In this document: one piece after another, positions 6,723 through 16,158 of the stretch | Numbering within the stretch: the first letter of the stretch is position 1 | How the letters are laid out: each line of letters opens with the position of its first letter | NCBI GenBank assembly: GCA_022769325.1 | Contig: JALEKC010000031.1 | Location: 1 to 32,377, forward strand | Reading direction: 5' to 3' | Length of the DNA stretch: 32,377 nt | From: Eubacterium sp. | GTDB taxonomy: Bacteria; Bacillota; Clostridia; Lachnospirales; Lachnospiraceae | The notes under the pieces: model-generated | What the model was told of the DNA's origin: nothing | The model's input: the letters and a program-made list of their open reading frames with translations, nothing else | The model's database searches: none | Translations under genes and position numbers: made by a program

Positions 6723-7658
6723 ATGTTTATGTTCTCAAAAGTATCAAAGAAAATTGTAGCAGCAACACTGGCAGTAGCAGTAACCGTTTCTTGTGCAAGC
6801 ATTGCTGATACAAAAGATGCATCTGCTGCAGCAAAATTGAGCAAAAAATCACTCAGCATGACTGTTGGTGGAAAAGATGTAAAATTGAAAGCAAGTGCAA
6901 AAGCAAAATGGTCTACCAGCAACAAAAATGTTGCAACTGTTAAAGGGAAAGGTAAGACCGGTACCGTTACCGCTGTAGGTAAAGGTTCTTGTACAATTAC
7001 TGCTAAAGTAGGTAAGGAAAAACTTTCTTGCAAAGTAAAAGTAGCGGCAGCTAAAGCTGGTACCGTTATTTATGACTTGGCAAAAGAGACAGGATCAAAC
7101 GCTGAGACTGGTGAGTCTTGGGCAGCACCTGTAAAATGTCCTTACAGCACATTCAAGTACGACAGTTTCTCTATGTGGCTCTGCCGTGCAACATTCTATG
7201 ATCCAGCGAATGGTGGTAAAGACTACAGAGGTAAGAAAATCAATTGTTCTGTAACAATTAAGAACTCTGGTAAGAATGACCTTGCTGAACTTGGTTTCTG
7301 CTTCAACTATACCAAAGGTGGAAGCGACGGTTCTTATCCATTCGCATTCCATGTAATCGACTCTAAGTTGAGAGCTCAGCTTGCTAAGAAAGCTGGTAAG
7401 AAATGGTCTCTTGCAAATGTAAAGAAAGACAATCAGCACAAACATGCAACTGTAAAAGAAGGAAAAATCAAGAAGGGTAAAACTTATACATATAACTTCT
7501 CCTTCACAATTCCTGCAGATGCTATGAATGGTGACAAAGATGAAGAGACAGGTTTGAACTACCCAATCATGTTCTTCATTCCTAACTTGAAAGATAACTC
7601 ACCATATCAGACAGGTGACCAGATCACAGTATTGAAAGCTAAATTTACAGTAGGTTGA
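6723..7658 (+). CDS. Secreted protein with bacterial Ig-like (BIG2) domain
   Basis: This 311-aa exported protein has a signal peptide (basic SKVSKK, hydrophobic core about 11-25, likely cut after ASA near residue 36). Residues 40-108 form a BIG2-like domain (LSMTVGG, WSTSNKNVATV, GTVTAVGKGSCTITAKV). Residues 113-311 are a Trp/Tyr/Asn-rich region that reads like a beta-sandwich; I do not recognise its family. No LPxTG motif, SLH domain or terminal membrane anchor is present, so it is secreted or non-covalently surface-bound. Starts at 6723 (4 bases after AGGAGG) and 6729 (10 bases) are both possible. A monocistronic unit with strong promoter and terminator. Substrate or polysaccharide binding is only a guess. 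Confidence 0.8.
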   Translation: MFMFSKVSKKIVAATLAVAVTVSCASIADTKDASAAAKLSKKSLSMTVGGKDVKLKASAKAKWSTSNKNVATVKGKGKTGTVTAVGKGSCTITAKVGKEKLSCKVKVAAAKAGTVIYDLAKETGSNAETGESWAAPVKCPYSTFKYDSFSMWLCRATFYDPANGGKDYRGKKINCSVTIKNSGKNDLAELGFCFNYTKGGSDGSYPFAFHVIDSKLRAQLAKKAGKKWSLANVKKDNQHKHATVKEGKIKKGKTYTYNFSFTIPADAMNGDKDEETGLNYPIMFFIPNLKDNSPYQTGDQITVLKAKFTVG

Positions 7659-7700
7659 TTTCGTTAGGAATATCGTATCTACCGATTATACTTTTAGTAA

Positions 7701-7743
7701 AGAAAGACCCGGATTTCAAACAATCCGGGTCTTTCTTTTTTTA
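7701..7743 (+). terminator. Intrinsic terminator of the Ig-like gene, perhaps bidirectional
   Basis: A perfect 15-bp stem (AGAAAGACCCGGATT with AATCCGGGTCTTTCT, loop tcaaac) is followed by a T-run to 7743. On the other strand the stem is followed by TTTACT, so it may also weakly stop the converging GH13 gene that ends at 7767. Confidence 0.93.
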
Positions 7744-7766
7744 AAATCAATTCGTTGAAGAAAGCT

Positions 7767-9113
7767 TTATTGAGGAATCCAAATCTCTCCCTGACAGGCA
7801 GGAAGTGAGACATGGATACTGCCATTTTCAGAAGTGATGATTTCACCGAACAAGGCACCTTTATAGGTTTCGGAAGTGGCCCCGGTTATGGTGAAAGAAG
7901 CTTCTGTATCATCATTATTGACAGAGACCAAAACGGCATTGCCCTCCAAAGTGCGGCTAAAGGCAAATTGCCGATTGGTTAATACTCTTTCTTGATATTC
8001 TCCGTAGGAAAGCTCCTTTGTTTCCTGACGAATTTTCCCTAGTTTTGTAATCAATGACGTACAAGGGTTATCTGTATAGGCATCGGAAAAATCATGGAGA
8101 GCGAGATGAGGTCTCAAGGAATCATCGGAGCCTTTTTCTTTTTTTCCTTCGATGCCAAATTCCGAACCGTAGTATAGAGAGGGAATGCCAGGTAAAGTAT
8201 ATAAGAGAACATGAACCGGGTAAAAATGGTCTTTGTTCTTTAATTTCGTATAAATCCTTTCGACATCATGATTGTCCACAAAATTGTATAAATTTATATT
8301 GTTAGTATTGTTGCCAATCATTTCAAATAAATGTTTGATGGTGTGGGCAATCTCAAAATAATTGTAGTCATTGTGACCGGAAAAAAGGGCTTTGTGCAAT
8401 TGATAATTGGTTACGGAATGCAACGTACCTTCGTTGACCCAACGTCCATAATCTCCATGGATGACTTCTCCCATCAACCAAAAATCCTCTTTCACTTCGT
8501 TTGCTGTTTGTCGAAGAGTTTTCATAAAATCAAAATCCAGTACATCTGCTGCATCAAGACGTATTCCATCAATGTCAAATTCAGATACCCAGAAACGAAT
8601 GATATCACAGATGTAATCCTTTACAGCGGGATTGCGCTGGTTGAGTTTGACGAGTAGGTTATAGCCTCCCCAATTGTCGTAAGAAAATCCATCATTATAT
8701 TCATTATTTCCATAAAAATTTACGTTACAATACCAATCCAGGTAAGGAGAAGACTCCCGATTTTTTAGGATATCCTGAAAGGCAAAAAAGTCACGCCCTG
8801 TGTGATTGAAAACGCCATCGAAAATAACACGAATTTCTTTTTCATGACAATAGGCAACAAAGTCTTTCAAATCCTCGTTGGTGCCAAGACGGCAGTCCAG
8901 TTTTTTGTAATCCGTTGTTTCATATCCATGACCCACTGATTCAAAAAGAGGGCCAATATAGAGAGCATTGCAACCAAGGGATACCAGGTGGTCAACCCAT
9001 GGAAGACATTCCTTGAGACGATGCTCCACAGTTTCATAAGTATTTTGCTTCGGTGCACCACAAAGTCCCAGAGGGTAAATGTGGTAAAAAATTGCTTCAT
9101 CATACCAAGCCAT
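7767..9113 (-). CDS. Cytoplasmic alpha-amylase family (GH13) glycosidase
   Basis: This 448-aa GH13 enzyme hydrolyses alpha-glucosidic bonds in maltodextrin-like substrates. All four conserved regions are present: DGVFNH (99-104), GIRLDAADV with nucleophile Asp187, GEVIHG with acid/base Glu216, and FVDNHD with Asp283. A short C-terminal beta domain follows from about 365. There is no signal peptide (MAWYDEAIFYHIYPL), so it acts in the cytoplasm on imported oligosaccharides. Exact specificity (maltogenic amylase, neopullulanase-like or alpha-glucosidase) cannot be read. AAAGGAG precedes its ATG. It is the only - strand gene here, divergent from the export operon, and no maltodextrin transporter is nearby. 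Confidence 0.92.
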   Translation of the reverse strand: MAWYDEAIFYHIYPLGLCGAPKQNTYETVEHRLKECLPWVDHLVSLGCNALYIGPLFESVGHGYETTDYKKLDCRLGTNEDLKDFVAYCHEKEIRVIFDGVFNHTGRDFFAFQDILKNRESSPYLDWYCNVNFYGNNEYNDGFSYDNWGGYNLLVKLNQRNPAVKDYICDIIRFWVSEFDIDGIRLDAADVLDFDFMKTLRQTANEVKEDFWLMGEVIHGDYGRWVNEGTLHSVTNYQLHKALFSGHNDYNYFEIAHTIKHLFEMIGNNTNNINLYNFVDNHDVERIYTKLKNKDHFYPVHVLLYTLPGIPSLYYGSEFGIEGKKEKGSDDSLRPHLALHDFSDAYTDNPCTSLITKLGKIRQETKELSYGEYQERVLTNRQFAFSRTLEGNAVLVSVNNDDTEASFTITGATSETYKGALFGEIITSENGSIHVSLPACQGEIWIPQ

Positions 9114-9169
9114 AATGGTTTCTCCTTTATCATAATGAATTTGACATATTAATGCCAGCTGATAATACT

Positions 9170-9198
9170 ATTATACTACATTTTTCTATAAATGTAAT
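9170..9198 (-). promoter_or_regulatory. Probable promoter of the GH13 gene
   Basis: Read on the - strand, ATTACA (9198-9193) and a perfect TATAAT (9175-9170) have 17-base spacing. The -10 is about 57 bases upstream of the start codon. The -35 is weak (4 of 6). Confidence 0.5.
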
Positions 9199-9243
9199 TT
9201 TAATTTTATTTTAATTAGTAATAGTATAATAAGTTCATATAAA

Positions 9244-9272
9244 TTGAGTTTTGCAATGAGTTATGATATACT
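9244..9272 (+). promoter_or_regulatory. Sigma-A promoter for the ABC export operon
   Basis: TTGAGT (9244-9249) and TATACT (9267-9272) have 17-base spacing with an extended TGA. It ends 39 bases before the GTG start at 9312. The 198-base gap to the divergent GH13 gene holds both promoters and is very A/T-rich. Confidence 0.75.
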
Positions 9273-9311
9273 GAAAGAAGCAGATTTTTGAAACAGAATG
9301 GAGGAAGACGA

Positions 9312-10337
9312 GTGAAGAGAAGGTTAATAGCGACAGTTGGAGTAGCACTGTGTCTGACCGGATGTGGGATTTTGCCCACGGAAGAAGAGTTCGATGTTGC
9401 CCCGGTGTTGAAAGAATATGAAGGGGCAAGTTTTAATAAAGTGACGGTGACAAGAGGAACGCTGGAAAAAACGGAGGAAATCTCAGGAAAATATAAAGGA
9501 ACCGTGAAAGAAGATATCGAGCCGGATGGTGCCAGCGTCATCAAGAAAATATATGTCAAAAAAGGTGACCGGGTCAAGGCAGGGGATGTGGTGATGCAAT
9601 ACGAACTGCCGGGGAGTGAAAAAACATTAAAAGAATCTAACGAAAAGATTGAAAAGACGAAACTTCAGATAACTCAGGCCAGAGAATTGATGAAATTAGA
9701 AGTGGAAAAGCAAAAGAAAATCGGCGGTGGCAGTAAAGAAATTACCAATGCCAGAAATCAGTATGAGCAACAAATCAAGGCGTTGGAATCCAGTTTGGAA
9801 TTGTTAAAAATGGATGCCAAAATTGCCAAAGAAGAAATCGAAGAAGAGCAAATCACAGCATCCGTAAATGGCGTAGTAACGTATGTGGATTCCAAGGCAG
9901 AAGGTACTTATGGAACCGAGGGCGAAGCGGCGATAAAGATTGAAGGGAAGAAGAAAAACCGATTTGAGGCAAATAGCAAATATGCTTCCCATTGTAAAGA
10001 GGGAGACATTGTCACCATAGAGGTACGAGGACAAGAATATAAAGCAACGGTAAAAAAAGATCCTGAATCCACGGATTCCGTATATTTTTACCCGAGAAGC
10101 AAACTCAATCTGGAAGATGGAACCGTATGCTCCTATCAGGTGATTTTAAAAGAGAAAAAAGATATTTTATATCTGCCGTCTTCTATTGTATATTCCATGG
10201 GAGATAAACATGTTGTATATTATGAAGATGCCAATGGGTTAAAATCAACCAAGGAAGTTTCCATCGGAGAAACCATTGACAACTTTGTAGAGATTACCGC
10301 CGGCTTGGAAGAAAATGAACAAGTGATAGCAAATTAA
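9312..10337 (+). CDS. Lipoprotein HlyD/MacA-like adaptor, first of three
   Basis: This 341-aa extracytoplasmic adaptor belongs to the membrane fusion protein type that pairs with MacB-like ABC permeases. The GTG start at 9312 follows GGAGG; residues 1-18 are a lipoprotein signal with lipobox LTGC (Cys18), so it is lipid-anchored on the outer face of the membrane. A split lipoyl-like domain (about 73-100, KKGDRVKAGDVVMQYELPG, and 180-205) flanks a coiled-coil hairpin (about 101-180). Beta-barrel regions follow to the C-terminus (GLEENEQVIAN). First gene of the operon; the next starts 31 bases on. In a Gram-positive such adaptors probably act in substrate handling at the permease. Substrate unknown. 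Confidence 0.88.
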   Translation: MKRRLIATVGVALCLTGCGILPTEEEFDVAPVLKEYEGASFNKVTVTRGTLEKTEEISGKYKGTVKEDIEPDGASVIKKIYVKKGDRVKAGDVVMQYELPGSEKTLKESNEKIEKTKLQITQARELMKLEVEKQKKIGGGSKEITNARNQYEQQIKALESSLELLKMDAKIAKEEIEEEQITASVNGVVTYVDSKAEGTYGTEGEAAIKIEGKKKNRFEANSKYASHCKEGDIVTIEVRGQEYKATVKKDPESTDSVYFYPRSKLNLEDGTVCSYQVILKEKKDILYLPSSIVYSMGDKHVVYYEDANGLKSTKEVSIGETIDNFVEITAGLEENEQVIAN

Positions 10338-10368
10338 GGAAAAGGCGAAGGATTGGAGGTTACAAAAA

Positions 10369-11487
10369 GTGAAAAAAAGCAGACAGATAGGAGCGATCCT
10401 TTTAGCTGTGTCGATGATAACTTGTGGTTGTGGAAAATCGGCAGCCAACCAAGAAGATGTACCGGAATTAATGGAAGCAGTTGGGGTTGATATGGATACC
10501 GCAGTGGTAACCAAGATGGACCTCAGCGGCGTGACATCTTTTTCGGCTCAGATTGTACCCAAAATAGAAAAGATGGCCTTTCTTTCTTCCGGAAGTATTG
10601 ACCAGATGAAAGTGTCTATCGGAGATAAGGTAAAGAAGGGGCAGCTTCTGGCAACCCTGGCCGGAGGCAGTGGAAGAGTTAAGAGCCTCACGGAAGAGAT
10701 TGCCACATTGAAAGAAAATAATGCGGGAATCAATCAGCAGAGCGAATATGATATTGAAATGCTGGAAGAGAACCTTTCGGACTTGAAGAAGCAATACAAA
10801 GCTGCAAAAACAAAGCAGGAGAAAAAGCAGCTAAAAATGCAGATTGTGGAAAAAGAAGAAGATATTAAGATAGCAAAAGTGAAATTAAAACAGCAAAAAG
10901 AAATGCAACAATTGGAAATTCGACAAAAAGAAGCAGATATAGCAACAGCAAAGAAAAGTACCAAAAACTCAAAATTGTATTCTACCATTGATGGGGAAGT
11001 AATCAGTACCAGTGGTGGCAATGGCTATATGGTACAAGGGGGGAACGTGGCAATTCAAGTGGCCAATATGAAGGCTCCGCGTTTGAAAACCCAATATGTT
11101 TCCGACAGTAAGTTGGCGAAAGCAAGCAGCTATGTTGCCATTGTGGATGGGAAAAAATACGAGGTTGAAGTGGAAGAGCAGGAGGTATCCAGACAGGATG
11201 TTGAAATGGGAAACTATCCCAAAAACAGTTGGTTTGATTTTGTCTCTGATTCGGTAGATGCCAAGGTCGGCGGGTCAGCAACCATAGAACTCTATACCGA
11301 TACGGTGAAAGATGCACTGGTGGTACCGGCAAATGCAGTATTTCGCTCCAAAGAAGAATCCTATGTATATCTTGTGGAGGGGGATGCCAAGACGAAAACC
11401 GTTGTAAAGACAGGAACGGAAACCGATGCGTATATACAATTAGAAAGCGGAGTAAAGGAGGGCGATGTTGTTTATGTGGAAGGTTAA
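10369..11487 (+). CDS. Lipoprotein HlyD/MacA-like adaptor, second of three
   Basis: This 372-aa adaptor has the same architecture as the gene before it but is clearly diverged. It has a GTG start with TTGGAGG upstream, a lipoprotein signal ending ITCGC (probable Cys21), a lipoyl-like half (about 70-100, IGDKVKKGQLLATLAGG), a long coiled-coil hairpin (about 103-200, rich in Lys, Glu and Gln), the second lipoyl half (TIDGEVISTSGGNGYMV) and a C-terminal beta domain with ALVVPANAVF and ESGVKEGDVVYVEG, typical of RND/ABC adaptors. Its last 14 bases overlap the start of the third adaptor, which implies translational coupling. Substrate unknown. Confidence 0.88.
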   Translation: MKKSRQIGAILLAVSMITCGCGKSAANQEDVPELMEAVGVDMDTAVVTKMDLSGVTSFSAQIVPKIEKMAFLSSGSIDQMKVSIGDKVKKGQLLATLAGGSGRVKSLTEEIATLKENNAGINQQSEYDIEMLEENLSDLKKQYKAAKTKQEKKQLKMQIVEKEEDIKIAKVKLKQQKEMQQLEIRQKEADIATAKKSTKNSKLYSTIDGEVISTSGGNGYMVQGGNVAIQVANMKAPRLKTQYVSDSKLAKASSYVAIVDGKKYEVEVEEQEVSRQDVEMGNYPKNSWFDFVSDSVDAKVGGSATIELYTDTVKDALVVPANAVFRSKEESYVYLVEGDAKTKTVVKTGTETDAYIQLESGVKEGDVVYVEG

Positions 11488-12622
11488 ATATATCATAACC
11501 ATAAGTATGGCGATTCTTCTTTTATCCGCTTGCGGAAATGAAAAAAGTCAGGGGACGGGGGAAGTACTTCTTTATGAAAAGGAGGAAACGGCATCCGGAA
11601 GTGCAATCCAGCAAGAAGAATATGAAACTACGGAAGTTCGTCAGGAAACCTATAAAGAAGAATATTACGATAGTGCCGAGTTAGAATATACCGATACGGA
11701 AACCATCTATATTGATGATGAAGATGCCGTATTGGATGCGGTTAAAGTAAAAAAAGATCAGAAAATTAACAAAGGAGATGTCTTGGCGGTGTACCATGTA
11801 GAGACATCCAAAACCAAATTGCAAAAAGAGAAGATTTTGGTACAGCAGGCCCGTGCCAATTATGAGTCGGGGCTCAGCAATCTTCAGAATGCACTGTCCC
11901 AGGCGGAAAATGAGTTAATGACGGTGAAAAATGCAGCAGAGAAGAAGATTAAGCAGTTGGAAATCAAGAAGCAGAAGGAAGAAATCGCCAATTACAAAAA
12001 AGGGGAAAAAGATGTCATTGACCAGGAAAAGAATTATGCACAACTGGTAAGACGTCAAAACAAAACCAAACTGGTTGCGAAAAAAAGCGGAGTGGTGACT
12101 TCCACCGGAAAAGAATATGTGGGAGATGAGATTGATGCCTCCAAAAAAATTGTGGAAATGCGCAGCAACAACAAATGGGTCTTGAAGGTAAAGGATCCGG
12201 ATTCCAAATTGCGTTACAATATGGATGTGTCCGTGAGACTTGGGAAAAATATGAAAGATTACCAAAATGAAGTCAAAGGGAAAGTCATTACAGCAGCAGA
12301 CATAACAGGTGTTGAAGAGACGGACGAGTCCGGTGACAATATTGTATATGTAGAAGTCTCTTCGGCGGATAAGAAAAAATACAATTTTGAAAAATCCAAT
12401 GTTTATGTATATGCCGTTTCCTTCGCCGTGAAAGATGCACTGGTGGTAGATGCGGAAGCGATTAACCAGGAGGCAGTGGAATTCTCCAATAAACTTTATG
12501 TCAATGTATTGGAAAATGGAAAAATTCACAAACGGTACATCGTAAGTAATTATAATACAGAAACAGAATATCTGGTGGAACAAGGCGTCAGTGCCGGACA
12601 GACACTTGCGATATTGAGATAG
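11474..12622 (+). CDS. Lipoprotein HlyD-like adaptor, third of three
   Basis: This 382-aa adaptor has lipobox LSAC (Cys20), an acidic linker rich in Glu, Tyr and Thr (about 25-80), a lipoyl-like half with KKDQKINKGDVLAVYHVE, a coiled-coil hairpin (about 115-200), the second lipoyl half (TKLVAKKSGVVTSTGKEYVG) and a C-terminal beta domain ending QGVSAGQTLAIL. It is the most diverged of the three. The start is uncertain: ATG 11465 is only 2 bases from AAAGGAGG, TTG 11468 is 5 bases away and ATG 11474 is 11 bases away. It overlaps the second adaptor and is followed 17 bases later by the permease. Confidence 0.82.
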   Translation: MWKVKYIITISMAILLLSACGNEKSQGTGEVLLYEKEETASGSAIQQEEYETTEVRQETYKEEYYDSAELEYTDTETIYIDDEDAVLDAVKVKKDQKINKGDVLAVYHVETSKTKLQKEKILVQQARANYESGLSNLQNALSQAENELMTVKNAAEKKIKQLEIKKQKEEIANYKKGEKDVIDQEKNYAQLVRRQNKTKLVAKKSGVVTSTGKEYVGDEIDASKKIVEMRSNNKWVLKVKDPDSKLRYNMDVSVRLGKNMKDYQNEVKGKVITAADITGVEETDESGDNIVYVEVSSADKKKYNFEKSNVYVYAVSFAVKDALVVDAEAINQEAVEFSNKLYVNVLENGKIHKRYIVSNYNTETEYLVEQGVSAGQTLAILR

Positions 12623-12639
12623 GAGGCGCGGAGAGAACG

Positions 12640-15465
12640 ATGATTCGATTTATTAAACAAAAGTTGATACATAAAAAGTGGATGGTTGTCTGTCTGTTGA
12701 TTGGTAATATTTTATTGGCAGCGATCGCCAGCAGCAATCCCATGTATCGGGATGCGGCTCTGGAAAAGACATTGAAGTCTAAATATTCCAAGTATATCGA
12801 AGAAACCAATAAAGATCCCGGAGTGCTTTCTTTTTCTTCATCCGTTAATGCAGGAAAAAACAATGGAGAAGAATTTAAACAAATGGGAGAGACGGCGACA
12901 GAAGCTGCCGAAACTCTTGAGGTAGAGCAAAATTACCTGGTGAGTTTGTTTGAAACGTCCAAGGTTCGAGGGGAATATTTGCAGTCCAGGGGTAATAAAA
13001 CCACCACAAAATCCATGCGAATTGCCATGATGTCCGACTTAAAAGACCATATTTCCATCCTTGCCGGAGAATGCTATTCCGATGAACGTTTGGAAGATGG
13101 GGCATTGCCGGTGATTCTCAGTCAGCGTGCTATGAGTAAACTGGACGTGGTTCTGGGAGACGAAATGTCCTTTGAAAAATTGAAAAATGCAGATGGCTCA
13201 GATATTAAAGTGAAAATTGTGGGTGTTTTTGATGCGAAGGATTATTCGGATAATTATTGGGTGCAAAGCCCAAGTGAATACTATCTGGAAGTATTTACCA
13301 GCCCTAAATTATTTGAGAGCATTTTTATCAATTATGAAAAACCGGCCTTTAATATAACCGGTCAATGGAATCTTGTTTTTGATTATGAGAATGTAAAACC
13401 GGGGCAGGTAAATGCTTTGGTAAAAAATACGGAAACTTTGTGCCGAGAAGGTGCCAACGGAAGAAACTCTGCCATCGAGGAACCGGATTATCTGGCTGTT
13501 TTGCGAGATTACCAAACCACAGCAAAGAAGGTCTCCACGACCCTTTTGATTTTGCAGATTCCGGTTCTTGCCCTTTTGCTTGCCTTTATTTTCATGATAT
13601 CAAGGCAGATGCTGGATCTTGAACAAAATGAGATTGCTTTGCTGAAAAGCCGAGGAAGCAGTCGCAATCAGATTTTGTTGATTTATACCATACAGTCGGC
13701 AATTTTGTCCATTGCCAGCAGTATTGTGGGGGTTCCCCTGGGCTTTTTCATGACAAAAGCTCTCGGTTCCACCAACGGATTTTTGGAATTTATTCAGAGG
13801 AAGGCTTTGCATGTAAGTTTGAGTCCCGGAGTCTTTTTATATACGTTGGGAGCTATCTTGATTTCCATAGCCGTGATGGTTCTTCCGGTAATAAAAGATG
13901 CCAATGTGACTATTGTCAATGTAAAACACCGCAATATTGGTAACAAGCCAAATATATTCAGTCGGGTTTATCTGGATGTGATTTTCCTTGCAGTATCGTT
14001 GTACGGCTTATATTCATTTACTGCACGAAAATCGGAATTGATGACAAGTATGTTGGAAGGAGATTCGCTGGATCCGTTTTTGTTTATTTGTTCTTCCCTA
14101 TTTATCATTAGTGCCAGCCTGGTAGGACTTCGCCTCCAGCCATTGTTGATAAAAATCGTATATTACATAGGAAGAAAATTTTGGAAACCGGCATTTTTTG
14201 CTTCTTTCCTGCAAATTATCCGTACGCGGAAAAAACAGGGATTTATGATGGTGTTTTTGATGTTCACCGTGTCTCTTGGAATCTTTAATTCCACCGTGGC
14301 CCGGACCATATTATCCAATTCCGAAAAAGGGATTGATTATAGCAATGGGGCGGATTTGGTCCTTCAGCAGCCATGGGAGGACAATTCCCTTTTGATGCAA
14401 TATTATACCGATTTGGAATTAACTTATACGGAACCGGATTTCGGAGTGTATGAATCCATGGAAGGGGTTACGGCAGCCACAAAGGTTTACAAAAATGATG
14501 AGATAGAAACTTCTTACAAGAGTAAAGAAGGGGGAAATAGTGTCAAGACAACGTTGATGGGAATTGATACCAAAACCTTCGGGGAGACCGTGTCAAAATT
14601 CCAGACCGACTTGCTCCCGGTTCATATTAACCGTTACTTAAATTCCATGGCAAAACGTTCGGATGCCGTACTTTTGAGCATGAACTACCATACCAATTAT
14701 GGTATGCGTCTGGGTGATACCATTACCTATACCAATGACGAGGGAGTAGAAGCCCAGGGAGTTGTGTACGGATTTGTGGATTATTTCCCGAGCTATATTG
14801 AGACCACTCATGAGTTGAATGAGGAAAATAAACTGGTTTCCACAGAAAATTATCTGATTGTGGCAAATCTGGCGCAAGTCCAGCAAAACTTTGGTCTCCG
14901 CCCCTATCAGGTGTGGTTGAAAACCGATGGAAGTTCCCGATTCATTTATGATTATGCGAAGAAAAATAATATTACCTATACAACATTTGAAGATGCTTCT
15001 GCCCAAAAAGTGGAAGTGAAAAATGATGCTTTATTCCAGGGAACCAATGGAATTCTCACCATGAGTTTTATCATTATTTTGATTTTATGTTGTACCGGAT
15101 TCCTGATTTACTGGATATTGTCCATTCGCCAGAGAGAATTGCTTTTTGGTGTCTTTCGTGCCATGGGTATGTCCAAGGGCGAGATTATTCAAATGCTAAT
15201 CAATGAGCAGATATTCAGTTCCGGTATTTCCATTATCATTGGAACCATAATCGGCCTTTTGGCATCCAAGATGTTTGTTCCGCTGGTACAGATTTTCTAT
15301 GCGTCCACCGACCAGGCAATTCCATTGGAAGTTGTCAATGAGACGTTGGATATGGTTCGATTGTTTAGCATCATCGGCATTGTAATTATTGTTTGTATGG
15401 TTGTGCTTGGTAAGTTGATTTCGAAGATTAACATTTCTCAGGCATTGAAACTTGGCGAAGATTAA
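12640..15465 (+). CDS. FtsX/MacB-type ABC transporter permease
   Basis: This 941-aa permease has a membrane span near the N-terminus (about 14-31), a large outside domain (about 32-295), a first FtsX core with three spans (about 300-322, 347-372, 395-417), two more spans (about 445-460 and 478-497), another span near 535-552, a second outside domain (about 555-800) and a second FtsX core (about 803-935). The cytoplasmic coupling segments LLKSRGSSRNQI and FRAMGMSKGEII are conserved FtsX features. Two FtsX units in one chain suggest it could work as a monomer, or as a dimer of fused halves. GGAGG precedes ATG 12640. It is flanked by three adaptors and two ATPases, which makes it the membrane core of the operon. 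Confidence 0.9.
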   Translation: MIRFIKQKLIHKKWMVVCLLIGNILLAAIASSNPMYRDAALEKTLKSKYSKYIEETNKDPGVLSFSSSVNAGKNNGEEFKQMGETATEAAETLEVEQNYLVSLFETSKVRGEYLQSRGNKTTTKSMRIAMMSDLKDHISILAGECYSDERLEDGALPVILSQRAMSKLDVVLGDEMSFEKLKNADGSDIKVKIVGVFDAKDYSDNYWVQSPSEYYLEVFTSPKLFESIFINYEKPAFNITGQWNLVFDYENVKPGQVNALVKNTETLCREGANGRNSAIEEPDYLAVLRDYQTTAKKVSTTLLILQIPVLALLLAFIFMISRQMLDLEQNEIALLKSRGSSRNQILLIYTIQSAILSIASSIVGVPLGFFMTKALGSTNGFLEFIQRKALHVSLSPGVFLYTLGAILISIAVMVLPVIKDANVTIVNVKHRNIGNKPNIFSRVYLDVIFLAVSLYGLYSFTARKSELMTSMLEGDSLDPFLFICSSLFIISASLVGLRLQPLLIKIVYYIGRKFWKPAFFASFLQIIRTRKKQGFMMVFLMFTVSLGIFNSTVARTILSNSEKGIDYSNGADLVLQQPWEDNSLLMQYYTDLELTYTEPDFGVYESMEGVTAATKVYKNDEIETSYKSKEGGNSVKTTLMGIDTKTFGETVSKFQTDLLPVHINRYLNSMAKRSDAVLLSMNYHTNYGMRLGDTITYTNDEGVEAQGVVYGFVDYFPSYIETTHELNEENKLVSTENYLIVANLAQVQQNFGLRPYQVWLKTDGSSRFIYDYAKKNNITYTTFEDASAQKVEVKNDALFQGTNGILTMSFIIILILCCTGFLIYWILSIRQRELLFGVFRAMGMSKGEIIQMLINEQIFSSGISIIIGTIIGLLASKMFVPLVQIFYASTDQAIPLEVVNETLDMVRLFSIIGIVIIVCMVVLGKLISKINISQALKLGED

Positions 15466-15477
15466 GGGAGGACAGCG

Positions 15478-16158
15478 ATGGAAAATATTTTAATGACACA
15501 GGGAATTAAACAGGCATTTCCAATTGGCTCCGGTGGAGAGTTTGTAGTCTTGCATGATATCAATATTCAGATTCCCAAAGGAAAACTTACGATGCTTCGC
15601 GGGCGCTCCGGTTCCGGAAAGACAACGCTTATGAATATTTTGAGTGCGTTGGATTATCCCAAAGAAGGGTCGGTGGTCTTTGAAGGAGAAGCACTGGAAC
15701 AGATGAATGACCATCAGCGGGAAGAATTTCGCAAAAATCATGTGGGATTTGTCTTTCAGTCGGTGGCATTGATTCCCATGATGACAGCCTTTGAAAATGT
15801 GGAATTTTTGCTCCGTCTGGCGAAATATCCCGGCAATAAGCGGGCAAGAGCGGAAGAATGCCTGAAATTGGTGGGATTGGGACAGCGTATGCATCATATG
15901 CCCCAGGAATTATCCGGAGGAGAACAGCAGCGTGTGGCTATTGCCCGTGCTATTGCACACAAGCCCAAGATTATTTTTGCAGATGAACCGACGGCAGAGC
16001 TGGACACAGCTACCGGTCTTCAGGTTATGAAGATATTCAAAGAATTGATTGAAAAAGAAGAAGTAACAATTGTTATGACAACTCATGATATGGGGTTGTT
16101 GGATATTGCAGATTGCATTTATCATTTGGAGGATGGTGAGATTGTTGATGAAAAATAA
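15478..16158 (+). CDS. ABC transporter ATP-binding protein, first of two
   Basis: This 226-aa ATPase is of the LolD/MacB/FtsE class. Motifs: Walker [12 protein letters not shown]-loop [12 protein letters not shown], signature [15 protein letters not shown], Walker [14 protein letters not shown] with catalytic Glu, and H-loop TTHD. All are intact, so it should hydrolyse ATP. GGGAGG lies just before ATG 15478, 12 bases after the permease stop. The next ATPase begins inside its last codons (ATG at 16148, 11-base overlap), which suggests equal production and possibly a heterodimer. Partner permease is the gene before it. Confidence 0.93.
   Translation: MENILMTQGIKQAFPIGSGGEFVVLHDINIQIPKGKLTMLRGRSGSGKTTLMNILSALDYPKEGSVVFEGEALEQMNDHQREEFRKNHVGFVFQSVALIPMMTAFENVEFLLRLAKYPGNKRARAEECLKLVGLGQRMHHMPQELSGGEQQRVAIARAIAHKPKIIFADEPTAELDTATGLQVMKIFKELIEKEEVTIVMTTHDMGLLDIADCIYHLEDGEIVDEK

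Noticed and set aside
11915-12583. Long open frame of 222 codons on the - strand opposite the third adaptor
   Set aside because: It is very rich in Phe, Ile, His and Cys, has no ribosome-binding site and mirrors a clear adaptor gene on the + strand; it is a by-product of A-rich coding sequence.
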